The position numbers and the translations under genes are program-made. A model generated the notes under the pieces. That model did not search any database, had not been told where the DNA came from, and worked only from the letters and a program-made list of their open reading frames with translations. A DNA stretch of 15,979 bases from CAZGQY01 sp964528035 (lineage in GTDB: Bacteria; Pseudomonadota; Gammaproteobacteria; Methylococcales; UBA1147): assembly GCA_964528035.1 (NCBI GenBank), contig CAZGQY010000093.1:1-15979 (forward strand). Direction: 5' to 3'. Positions 8,959 through 15,561 of this stretch are shown piece by piece (the stretch's first letter is position 1; every line of letters starts with the position of its first letter).

Positions 8959-9243
8959 TTAACCGGCTGCCGCTTCAACTGCGGATAAAAATGGATTAGC
9001 AAATGTAAAGAACAGTGCCAAACCTACGCCAATCATAGTTACCGCGTCCAACAGTCCGGCAACAATAAACATCTTAACCTGCAACATCGGTACCATTTCC
9101 GGTTGCCTGGCCGCACCTTCTAAAAATCGACCGCCTAACAGACCAAAACCAATAGCCGTTCCCATAGCGCCCATTCCCAGTACCAAGCCTACAGCGATTG
9201 CCGTCATACCCTGTACATTTGCGATTAATTCTGCGAGTTCCAT
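8959..9243 (-). CDS. atpE: F1Fo ATP synthase subunit c
   Basis: Subunit c forms the proton-carrying ring of Fo. It has two hydrophobic membrane helices with a polar RQP loop (Arg46-Gln47-Pro48). The essential carboxylate is Asp66 in AGLLDAVTMIGVG. The residues around it lack the Na+ ligand pattern, so the enzyme should be proton-driven. The core is very close to the Pseudomonas protein, with N- and C-terminal tails that bring it to 94 aa (79 in E. coli, about 85 in Pseudomonas). The ATG at 9243 has the best Shine-Dalgarno of the operon, GGGAGGT 5 nt upstream, after an AU-rich leader. This is expected for the subunit needed in most copies. Confidence 0.98.
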   Translation of the reverse strand: MELAELIANVQGMTAIAVGLVLGMGAMGTAIGFGLLGGRFLEGAARQPEMVPMLQVKMFIVAGLLDAVTMIGVGLALFFTFANPFLSAVEAAAG

Positions 9244-9307
9244 GTTACCTCCCGTTTAAAAATTTAAATTACTAAAGATTAAGTTATGACTATAACTAGC
9301 CAATGAA
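9244..9307 (-). promoter_or_regulatory. atpB-atpE intercistronic leader with small hairpin
   Basis: This 64-nt spacer holds a 6-bp hairpin just after the atpB stop (arms 9282-9287 and 9292-9297, loop of 4), then a long A/U stretch, then GGGAGGT. It resembles in layout the translational enhancer known before E. coli atpE. The enhancer role here is inferred. Confidence 0.45.
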
Positions 9308-10084
9308 CTAGTGATCCTCATGCGCCATGCTGATATAAACAATTGTCAATACCATAAATATGAACGCTTGCAGCGTTATGATGAGGATATGAAAAACTGC
9401 CCAGGGAAAGCTCAATGCTGGCTGAATCCACCACGGCAATAACGCAATGAGGATGAAAATAAGCTCACCCGCATATAGGTTTCCAAATAGTCGCAATCCC
9501 AGAGAGATGGGTTTCGCAATTTCTTCAACCAGTTTCAGCAACAGATTGAAGGGCAATAACCACGGCCCAAAGGGTTGAAACATTAATTCTTTACCGAAGC
9601 CAATTACACCTTTAACTTTAATGCTATAAAAAATAATCAGGATAAACACACTGATCGACATGGCAAATGTCGCGTTCAGATCTGTACTTGGCACGACTCG
9701 TAAATAGCCTATTCCCTGTACTGAACCCAACATGGGCAGTAAATCAACGGGGAACAAATCCATAAAATTCATCAGAAAAACCCAAATAAATATAGTCAAT
9801 GCTAATGGTGCAATAACCGGGTTCTTGCCATGAAAACTGTCTTTCACCTGGGTATCAACAAATTCGACAAGCATCTCGGCAAAATTCTGTAAGCCACCCG
9901 GAACACCTGAGGTCGCATTTAACGCTGCTTTACGAAACCAGAATATAAAAAAGAATCCCAAAGCTGCTGAAAAAAAGAATGTATCCAGATGAAGCGTCCA
10001 GAAACCTTCGCCTGAAGACAAAGGCGTCAAATGGTGGATGATATAACTGGTTGCACCGCCGCCATCATGTGTTTCAGTAGACAT
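9308..10084 (-). CDS. atpB: F1Fo ATP synthase subunit a
   Basis: Subunit a is the stator channel of Fo that passes protons to and from the c-ring. It has five or six hydrophobic segments. The essential Arg198 lies in SLGLRLFGNLYAGE, with Asn202 and Glu207 matching E. coli R210, N214 and E219. A conserved Gln239 sits in TLQAFIF near the C-terminus. The 258 aa compare with 271 in E. coli. The start MSTETHDGGGATSYIIHHLTPL keeps the conserved His-His before the first helix. The ATG at 10084 lies 8 nt after the atpI stop and has only a weak upstream GAGAG, so it may be coupled to atpI. Confidence 0.98.
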   Translation of the reverse strand: MSTETHDGGGATSYIIHHLTPLSSGEGFWTLHLDTFFFSAALGFFFIFWFRKAALNATSGVPGGLQNFAEMLVEFVDTQVKDSFHGKNPVIAPLALTIFIWVFLMNFMDLFPVDLLPMLGSVQGIGYLRVVPSTDLNATFAMSISVFILIIFYSIKVKGVIGFGKELMFQPFGPWLLPFNLLLKLVEEIAKPISLGLRLFGNLYAGELIFILIALLPWWIQPALSFPWAVFHILIITLQAFIFMVLTIVYISMAHEDH

Positions 10085-10092
10085 CTTTAAGT

Positions 10093-10464
10093 TTACTCTC
10101 TATCTCTAATCAACAGTCCATACCAAAAGACCAACAATACCACTATGTAGCCTGCAAATAGTGATACCACTTTTAGTTCTGGCACTTGAAAAACTAATAT
10201 AAACAACCCGACCGTGATAAATAACTTTATCGATTCGCCCGAGTAAAATGCGCGGACTATCTGCTTTGCCGGCTTTCCTCTGGCTGCAGACATTCGGAAT
10301 GCAAAATATAAGTTCGGTAAAAAGCCGGTTAATCCACCGAGCAACACCGAACGCGCTTCCATATAACCGAAATACATTACGATTATTGCGGCAAAAAGCA
10401 CTAATACCGCTACCTGGATGCTCAGGATTCTCCAGATCGCGAAAAACGGATCTTTCGCACTCAC
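10093..10464 (-). CDS. atpI: ATP synthase assembly/accessory protein AtpI
   Basis: AtpI is a small membrane protein encoded first in the operon. In other bacteria it helps c-ring assembly and is often dispensable. Here it has four hydrophobic segments, with LLGGLTGFLPNLYFAFR and a conserved AFYSGESIKLFIT between segments 2 and 3. The reading frame is open 54 codons further upstream. That extension is cysteine- and histidine-rich, unlike the family, and would place the start upstream of the operon promoter. I place the start at GTG 10464, with GGGGAGG 6 nt upstream, giving 123 aa (about 126 in Pseudomonas and E. coli). The downstream start is inferred from Shine-Dalgarno, promoter and family length together. 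Confidence 0.9.
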   Translation of the reverse strand: MSAKDPFFAIWRILSIQVAVLVLFAAIIVMYFGYMEARSVLLGGLTGFLPNLYFAFRMSAARGKPAKQIVRAFYSGESIKLFITVGLFILVFQVPELKVVSLFAGYIVVLLVFWYGLLIRDRE

Positions 10465-10491
10465 TGAATACCTCCCCAAAAACAACGCGGA

Positions 10492-10538
10492 ATTATAATG
10501 GTGTGATGTTATTTGATCAAGGCCCGTTTTTTTAAAAA
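10492..10538 (-). promoter_or_regulatory. Sigma70 promoter of the atp operon with UP-like tract
   Basis: On the minus strand, -35 TTGATC (10515-10520) and a perfect -10 TATAAT (10492-10497) are separated by exactly 17 nt. An A/T tract (10527-10538) lies at about -42 to -53, where an UP element would contact the RNA polymerase alpha subunits. Transcription would start near 10485, giving a leader of about 20 nt that contains the atpI GGGGAGG. Confidence 0.85.
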
Positions 10539-10632
10539 GCGACAATATTAGCTTGATTTTTTGCTCGCAATGAGTGCAACTATTTGATATATGACGTATA
10601 AACAAAAAACATGATGTACTTGCCAATTAAAG

Positions 10633-11487
10633 CTATGTTTTTTTTATCTGAATCCGTTCAAGCACTCCTTCGAGTTCTTCCAGAGACGAATATTTGACAA
10701 CCAATTTTCCCTGACCATTTTTTTTGTGTTTAATCGTCACAGGCGAACCCAATTGTTCAGCAATCTGAATCTGTAGCCTCTCTATATCCGGGTCGATTAC
10801 AGTTTGCGACACTGGCTTGGCTGTCTGCATATTTTTTACCAGCGCTTCCGTCGCCCGAACGGTTAAACCCGCAGCAGTAATTTTGTTCGCTGCAGTTATT
10901 TGTTCTTCATTCTGTAACCCCAATAATGCCCGGGCATGCCCCATATCTATGGAACCCTTCTGCAACAGTGCTTTAACCTCAGACTGTAAATCGATCAACC
11001 TTAACAGATTTGTCACCGTGGCACGCGACTTACCAACAGCATCAGCAACCTGCTGATGGGTCATTTCGAATTCTTTGAGCAAACGTGACAAGCCTTCGGC
11101 TTCTTCCAGTGGATTAAGATCCTCGCGCTGGATATTTTCAATCAGCGCCAGGGCCATCGCCGTCTGGTCAGAAATATCCCGGATAATGACCGGTATTTCA
11201 TGTAAACCGGCAAGTTGTGCAGCTCGCCAACGCCGTTCTCCAGCAATTATTTCGTACTTATCCGTGCCAACTGAACGAACCATAATAGGCTGCATGACAC
11301 CTTGGGCACTTATCGAATCAGCAAGCTCCTGGAGACTCTCCACATCCATCTCTTTACGCGGCTGATATTCACCACGCTGCAAGAACTCAACTGGAAGTGA
11401 TTGCGTCGATTGATTCTGCTCGATCGCTGAAGCATCGCCAAGAAGGGCATTCAGTCCGCGGCCTAAACCTCTATTTTTTGCTGCCAT
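10633..11487 (-). CDS. parB: Chromosome partitioning protein ParB (Spo0J family)
   Basis: ParB is a CTP-dependent DNA clamp that loads at parS and spreads, marking the origin region for ParA. The N-terminus has the chromosomal signature RGLGRGLNALLGD. The CTPase motifs are GERRWRA (83-89) and ENIQREDLNPLEEA (117-130). The helix-turn-helix is near 142-164 (MTHQQVADAVGKSRATVTNLL), followed by MGHARALLGL. The short C-terminal dimerisation segment ends LEGVLERIQIKK. The 284 aa are typical for chromosomal ParB. The ATG at 11487 has GAGTGA about 8 nt upstream. It follows parA after 92 nt and precedes the atp promoter. Confidence 0.97.
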   Translation of the reverse strand: MAAKNRGLGRGLNALLGDASAIEQNQSTQSLPVEFLQRGEYQPRKEMDVESLQELADSISAQGVMQPIMVRSVGTDKYEIIAGERRWRAAQLAGLHEIPVIIRDISDQTAMALALIENIQREDLNPLEEAEGLSRLLKEFEMTHQQVADAVGKSRATVTNLLRLIDLQSEVKALLQKGSIDMGHARALLGLQNEEQITAANKITAAGLTVRATEALVKNMQTAKPVSQTVIDPDIERLQIQIAEQLGSPVTIKHKKNGQGKLVVKYSSLEELEGVLERIQIKKT

Positions 11488-11579
11488 TTTTGATTCACTC
11501 TAAATAATGACGTGACTATTCAGCGACTATTTTTGTGAAGCTGAAAACGACGTTAATCACTGAATTAGATAAATAATAA
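11488..11579 (-). other. parA-parB gap with short direct and inverted repeats
   Basis: This 92-nt AT-rich spacer has GACTATT twice at an 11-nt period (11514-11520 and 11525-11531), about one helical turn apart. It also has an ATTCAG/CTGAAT inverted pair (11518-11523 and 11560-11565). No gene or clear promoter was seen. A protein-binding site is possible but unproven. Confidence 0.35.
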
Positions 11580-12359
11580 CTATCCAGAGTCCCTGGCTCC
11601 ATCTTTGCGAACAATCTCACTTGCCAAAGCCATATAGGCATGCGCACCGCGTGAAGATTTATCATAATGAATGACAGGTAACCCGTGACTAGGTGCTTCA
11701 GCCAATCGAATGTTTCTTGGAATAACGGTTCTAAAAACCCGATCTTTAAAATAACTGATTAATTGTTCTGACACCTCTCGGGTAAGCCGACTACGAGTAT
11801 CATACATAGTGCGCAGCAATCCCTCCAGCTGCAGCCCTGGATTAACTGTTTTACGAATATTTTTCACAGTCTCCATCAGTGCGGAAAGACCTTCCAGCGC
11901 GTAATACTCACACTGCATGGGGATAAGCACACTGTTGGCGGCAACCAATGCATTAAGGGTTAGCATATTTAATGATGGAGGGCAGTCAATCAATATGTAG
12001 TCATAATGATCACAATAGTTTGACAACGCATCTGCCAGCCGCCGTTGAGTACCGCCAGATTGTGTTAATGCCACCTCCGCAGCAGTCGTTTCCGCGTTAC
12101 CCGGGATGAGGTCAAAACCAATAATATCCGGCTTGACAATAATATCGTTAATTTGCGCTTCTTCCAGTAAAAGGTCACACGCCGCGATATTGACAGTGTC
12201 TTTATCGATACCGCAACCCATGGTCGCATTTCCCTGAGGATCCATATCCACCAACAAAACCTTGTGCTTTACCCTCGCCAAACTCGCAGCCAAATTGACA
12301 CAAGTGGTCGTTTTACCCACCCCACCTTTCTGGTTTGTGATGGCTATAATTTTCCCCAT
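11580..12359 (-). CDS. parA: Chromosome partitioning ATPase ParA (Soj family)
   Basis: ParA is a deviant-Walker P-loop ATPase that binds the nucleoid nonspecifically and moves ParB-parS complexes. It has KGGVGKTTT (11-19) with both the signature and catalytic lysines (Lys11, Lys16), VDMDPQGNAT (37-46) and switch II IDCPPSLNMLTLNAL starting at Asp125. The C-terminal IPRNIRLAEAPSHGLPV is typical of chromosomal Soj. There is no N-terminal DNA-binding domain, which separates it from plasmid ParA of the P1 type. The start is taken at ATG 12359 (MGKIIAITNQKGG, 259 aa), matching relatives. A TTG three codons upstream is too close to the AGGG to be preferred. It lies 26 nt after rsmG. Confidence 0.96.
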   Translation of the reverse strand: MGKIIAITNQKGGVGKTTTCVNLAASLARVKHKVLLVDMDPQGNATMGCGIDKDTVNIAACDLLLEEAQINDIIVKPDIIGFDLIPGNAETTAAEVALTQSGGTQRRLADALSNYCDHYDYILIDCPPSLNMLTLNALVAANSVLIPMQCEYYALEGLSALMETVKNIRKTVNPGLQLEGLLRTMYDTRSRLTREVSEQLISYFKDRVFRTVIPRNIRLAEAPSHGLPVIHYDKSSRGAHAYMALASEIVRKDGARDSG

Positions 12360-12385
12360 AAGTAACAAAACCCTGACCGTAGAAT

Positions 12386-13045
12386 CTAATCCCGTCGATT
12401 AAGAATGACCAAATGCCTTTGCGCGTCGATTCCCGGTATACTCAAAGGAATGACTTGTGTCGAATAATCGTCTTGTTGCCGGTCATTGTCGCCACGCTTT
12501 CCCTTCATTGCAAGAATACAACCCTTAGCACCCAAAAGATGGTGTGTACACGAAATGATTTTTGTAATATCCGCAAAGGCTCGTGTCACGATAGTGTCGA
12601 ATGACCCCTCAACCTGATAGCACTCGACTCTTTCCTGTACAACTTTAACATTTTCCAGCTTCAATTCCAGAATCACTTGCCTGAGAAAACGAATTTTTTT
12701 TGCATTGCTATCAAGCAGCACAAACGATTTTTGCGGATGAATCATCGCCAGTGGAATTCCTGGAAGCCCTCCGCCGGTTCCCACATCCAATACACTCTCG
12801 CCGAAAAGATAAGATGAAACAGAAAGACTATCCAATAAATGAAGACCAAGAACCTGCAGCGGATCGCGTACAGATGTCAAATTGTATGTTTTATTCCATT
12901 TTAGCAGCAGCTGCTGAAACCTAATGAGCTGATTGAGGACTGACGATCCACAGGAAATGCCCATAGCCTCCGTTCCCTGTTGCAATATCTCAGCAAATTC
13001 CTGAGCGTCTGGAATAATGAGCTTTTCTCGGTTTTCCGCAGACAT
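12386..13045 (-). CDS. rsmG: 16S rRNA (guanine-527-N7)-methyltransferase RsmG
   Basis: RsmG (GidB) methylates N7 of G527 in the 530 loop of 16S rRNA using S-adenosylmethionine. In other species its loss gives low-level streptomycin resistance. The family motif WNKTYNLTSVRDP is at 50-62, HLLDS at 69-73 and the SAM-binding loop DVGTGGGLPGIPLA at 87-100. LLDSNAKKIRFLRQV follows, then TRAFADI. The 219 aa compare with 207 in E. coli, with the extra residues at the N-terminus. The ATG at 13045 has little Shine-Dalgarno, so the exact start is less certain than the gene. It sits between mnmG and parA, as in Pseudomonas. Confidence 0.96.
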   Translation of the reverse strand: MSAENREKLIIPDAQEFAEILQQGTEAMGISCGSSVLNQLIRFQQLLLKWNKTYNLTSVRDPLQVLGLHLLDSLSVSSYLFGESVLDVGTGGGLPGIPLAMIHPQKSFVLLDSNAKKIRFLRQVILELKLENVKVVQERVECYQVEGSFDTIVTRAFADITKIISCTHHLLGAKGCILAMKGKRGDNDRQQDDYSTQVIPLSIPGIDAQRHLVILNRRD

Positions 13046-13089
13046 GATGGTTCAAAGTTTGAAGAAAGGCTATCCAAAATTAGAAAATT

Positions 13090-13118
13090 TCCCGGATGGA
13101 GTGTAACGGAATCCGGGA
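13090..13118 (-). terminator. Possible weak terminator or attenuator between mnmG and rsmG
   Basis: An 8-bp inverted repeat TCCCGGAT/ATCCGGGA has arms at 13090-13097 and 13111-13118 and a 13-nt loop. Read on the minus strand, it is followed by the broken T-stretch AATTTTCTAATTTT. The loop is long and the T-run interrupted, so partial termination or a processing site is more likely than a full stop. Confidence 0.4.
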
Positions 13119-13183
13119 TAACCATTAGATTACAGGACGACTAGCCCGCAAAATTCATCAACACCCACCCAATCGACTTTACC

Positions 13184-15061
13184 TTAACCATTGGCATAGC
13201 GTTTTAAATGAACCAGTAGCAAAGAAACAGCTGCCGGCGTCACACCCGATATTCGTCCGGCCTGACCCAGGGTTTCCGGTGTTTGATTCTGCAGTTTTTC
13301 ACTGACTTCTTTGGAAAGTCCAATAACTTTGTTGTAATCCAGCGACTGTGGAATTCTCATGTTTTCGTATCGCAGGTTACGATCAATTTCGACTTGTTGT
13401 CGATCGATGTATCCGGAATATTTTGCCTGGATTTCGACCTGCTCCAAGACTTGATCATCCATTTCCTCAGACGGTTGAAGCAGCGATCCCACGAAATGCT
13501 CCATTCTAATTTCAGGACGCTTTAACAGGCCGAGCAAGTTCGCTTCCTGTTTCAAAGGCGTTTGCAGTATTTTATTTAACCCCTCCGCTTGCGGGCTTTC
13601 TGCCTGAACCCAGGTGCTTTCCAATTCTTTCTGCAATACCTTGATTGCCTTCTGTTTACGGTGCAACTTTTGCCAGCGAAGCTCATCGACCAAATTTAAT
13701 TCTCGCCCCTTTTCAGTCAGGCGAATATCCGCGTTGTCTTCTCTCAGCATCAATCGGTACTCTGCTCGACTGGTAAACATTCGGTAAGGTTCCTGAGTTC
13801 CGCGCGTGATCAAATCATCAATCATAACGCCGATATAAGCCTCGTCGCGACGTGGGCACCAGGGTTCCTCATGCCTAACTCTTCTCGATGCGTTTAACCC
13901 GGCAATGAGTCCCTGGGCAGCGGCTTCTTCGTAACCGGTCGTACCATTAATCTGCCCGGCAAAATACAAGCCCTCAATATGCTTGGTTTCCAGCGATGAG
14001 TACAAACCTCTGGGATCGAAAAAATCATATTCGATTGCATAACCCGGCCGGGTTATGTGTGCATTTTCGAAACCGGGAATGGAGCGCACAAAATCACATT
14101 GAATATCGAAAGGCAGACTGGTTGATATTCCATTCGGATATATTTCGTGGGTATTCAAACCTTCCGGCTCCACGAAAATCTGGTGTGAGTCTTTGTCACT
14201 GAAGCGAACGATTTTGTCCTCAATTGAGGGACAATAGCGTGGTCCCTTGGATTCTATAGCACCGGTGAACATTGGCGACCTGCTCAAGCCGGATTGTATA
14301 ATCTCGTGTGTTTTCTTCACAGTCCGGGTGATATAGCATAAAACCTGCCTTGGATGAGTGTTTCGGTTTCCGGTAAAAGAAAACACCGGAACCGGCTTAT
14401 CCCCAGGCTGCTCCTGCATCACTGAAAAATCCACTGTACGCCCATCGATACGAGGAGGTGTTCCGGTTTTAAGCCGATCTACCTTAAACGGTAATTCCCG
14501 CAATCGGTGCGCCAATGCCATCGCCGATGGGTCACCTGCCCGACCTCCCGAATAATTGCCATCGCCAATATGAATACGTCCGTCAAGGAATGTACCCACT
14601 GTCAATACCACACTACGAGCTTTGAATATAAGCCCCATCTGCGTTTCAACACCGGTAACAACACCTTGTTCAACCGTCAAATCCGATACCGACTGTTGGA
14701 ACAATGACAAACCCTCTTGATTTTCTAAAGCATGTCGAACCGCCTGTTTATACAATGCCCTGTCTGCTTGAGCACGAGTCGCCCGCACTGCGGGACCTTT
14801 GCTTGCATTAAGAATCCGAATCTGAATTCCAGCCACATCCGCTGCACTGCCCATAATGCCGCCAAGCGCATCAATTTCTTTGACCAGATGGCCTTTCCCT
14901 ATACCTCCAATTGCTGGATTGCAGCTCATTTGTCCGCAGGTATCAATATTCTGCGTTAACAACAATGTATTGGCACCGGTTCGCGCCGACGCCAATGCCG
15001 CTTCCGTGCCAGCATGGCCGCCACCCACCACAATTACGTCAAATTCAGTATCAAACAACAC
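13184..15061 (-). CDS. mnmG: tRNA uridine-34 5-carboxymethylaminomethyl modification enzyme MnmG
   Basis: MnmG (GidA) works with the GTPase MnmE to add the carboxymethylaminomethyl group to U34 of certain tRNAs, using FAD and a folate one-carbon donor. The FAD-binding glycine motif is VVGGGHAGTE (11-20). Cys47 lies in SCNPAIGGIGKG and Cys277 in GPRYCPSIEDK, both at E. coli numbering. Other family blocks are AVRATRAQADR, GYEEAAAQGLIAGLNA, the C-terminal YSGYIDRQQVEI and RISGVTPAAVSLLLVHLK. The 625 aa compare with 629 in E. coli. No ATG fits. The start is GTG at 15061 (weak TTGGA about 8 nt upstream) or possibly TTG at 15058. mnmE is not seen upstream. Confidence 0.97.
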   Translation of the reverse strand: MLFDTEFDVIVVGGGHAGTEAALASARTGANTLLLTQNIDTCGQMSCNPAIGGIGKGHLVKEIDALGGIMGSAADVAGIQIRILNASKGPAVRATRAQADRALYKQAVRHALENQEGLSLFQQSVSDLTVEQGVVTGVETQMGLIFKARSVVLTVGTFLDGRIHIGDGNYSGGRAGDPSAMALAHRLRELPFKVDRLKTGTPPRIDGRTVDFSVMQEQPGDKPVPVFSFTGNRNTHPRQVLCYITRTVKKTHEIIQSGLSRSPMFTGAIESKGPRYCPSIEDKIVRFSDKDSHQIFVEPEGLNTHEIYPNGISTSLPFDIQCDFVRSIPGFENAHITRPGYAIEYDFFDPRGLYSSLETKHIEGLYFAGQINGTTGYEEAAAQGLIAGLNASRRVRHEEPWCPRRDEAYIGVMIDDLITRGTQEPYRMFTSRAEYRLMLREDNADIRLTEKGRELNLVDELRWQKLHRKQKAIKVLQKELESTWVQAESPQAEGLNKILQTPLKQEANLLGLLKRPEIRMEHFVGSLLQPSEEMDDQVLEQVEIQAKYSGYIDRQQVEIDRNLRYENMRIPQSLDYNKVIGLSKEVSEKLQNQTPETLGQAGRISGVTPAAVSLLLVHLKRYANG

Positions 15062-15130
15062 AGTAGTATTCCAAGTAAAAGTGTATTCTAATCAAATACG
15101 AAGAGCCATGCATTAACGAATCAAAATAAT

Positions 15131-15160
15131 CGGAATATCATCCCTGTAAGCTCCGCTGCA
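15131..15160 (-). repeat. Possible copy of a dispersed intergenic repeat
   Basis: On the minus strand this stretch reads CGGAGCTTACAGGGATG, then ATATTCCG. It shares the TACA(A/G)GGATG core with the plus strand at 1-14. Both copies are intergenic, next to the outermost core genes. From memory, similar words recur between genes in other marine gammaproteobacteria, but I cannot verify this here. Confidence 0.3.
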
Positions 15161-15236
15161 ACATCCTTGGTACAGAATTGTATCCTTAGAAAAATAGGCG
15201 CTGAATAATTACGTCTTTTTTACCTTCTTTTGATTC

Positions 15237-15265
15237 TGGACAAACTTATTTGCACTGTTTATTAT
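15237..15265 (+). promoter_or_regulatory. Sigma70 promoter of the toxin-antitoxin operon
   Basis: A -35 TGGACA (15237-15242) and a -10 TATTAT (15260-15265), each one mismatch from consensus, are spaced by 17 nt. Transcription would start near 15272, about 23 nt before the antitoxin ATG. Confidence 0.7.
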
Positions 15266-15280
15266 TGCATATATGTGCAT
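15251..15280 (+). promoter_or_regulatory. Candidate autoregulatory operator of the antitoxin
   Basis: A perfect 8-bp palindrome CATATATG (15268-15275) lies on the predicted transcription start. An inverted pair TGCAC (15251-15255) and GTGCA (15275-15279) spans the -10. Ribbon-helix-helix antitoxins bind short palindromes over their own promoter, so this is a reasonable operator. Function is inferred. Confidence 0.45.
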
Positions 15281-15294
15281 TATTGGAGATATCC

Positions 15295-15561
15295 ATGCCT
15301 AGCCCCAATGTAACCTTAAGAATTTCGGGTAGTTTACGAGATCATCTGGAAGAATGTACAGGTGAACACGGGCTGTATGAAACGCCAAGTGAGTATCTGC
15401 GTGACTTAATCCGTCATGATATGGAACAGAAGGAGGTTGAAAAATGGGAACGTGTACGTTCGGCTTTGGTGGAAGGACTATCTGCAAAGGAATCTGATTA
15501 TAAGGCGTTATCTGCTACTGAAATAAAAAAGCGTGCCCGTAAACGTAACAACTTATCCTAA
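15295..15561 (+). CDS. ParD-like ribbon-helix-helix antitoxin
   Basis: This is a probable type II antitoxin that binds its own promoter and neutralises the toxin encoded next to it. It has 88 aa. Residues 4-10 (PNVTLRI) form the DNA-binding strand, 12-25 the first helix, and GLYETPSEYLRDLIRHDME (26-44) the second helix with the ParD-type G-x-Y-x-(S/T)-x-SE-Y-R pattern. The rest is charged (EVEKWERVRSALVEGL, then KKRARKRNN) and probably wraps the toxin. The frame is open 15 codons upstream from a TTG, but ATG 15295 has GGAG 6 nt upstream and fits the family. The stop overlaps the toxin start by one base (TAATG). Family assignment is by pattern, not search. Confidence 0.85.
   Translation: MPSPNVTLRISGSLRDHLEECTGEHGLYETPSEYLRDLIRHDMEQKEVEKWERVRSALVEGLSAKESDYKALSATEIKKRARKRNNLS
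15444..15497 (+). other. 17-codon ORF with strong internal Shine-Dalgarno inside the antitoxin gene
   Basis: Within the antitoxin gene, AAGGAGGT lies 6 nt before an ATG in another frame, which reads 17 codons (MGTCTFGFGGRT...) to a TGA. The frame is that of the downstream toxin. It may be a chance product of the codons for KEVEK, or a ribosome-loading site. No function is claimed. Confidence 0.2.

Noticed and set aside
10465..10626. 54-codon N-terminal extension of atpI
   Set aside because: It contains the operon promoter, has Cys/His-rich sequence unlike AtpI, and the GTG at 10464 has a GGGGAGG site and gives the family length.
13051..13063. TTCAAAGTTTGAA palindrome before rsmG as a parS site
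   Set aside because: It lacks the CACGTG-type centre of parS and is too short. No parS-like 16-mer was seen anywhere in the window.
15448..15461. GAACGT/ACGTTC inverted repeat in the antitoxin gene
   Set aside because: It has six-base arms inside coding sequence for ERVRS and no supporting partner site, so chance is likely.
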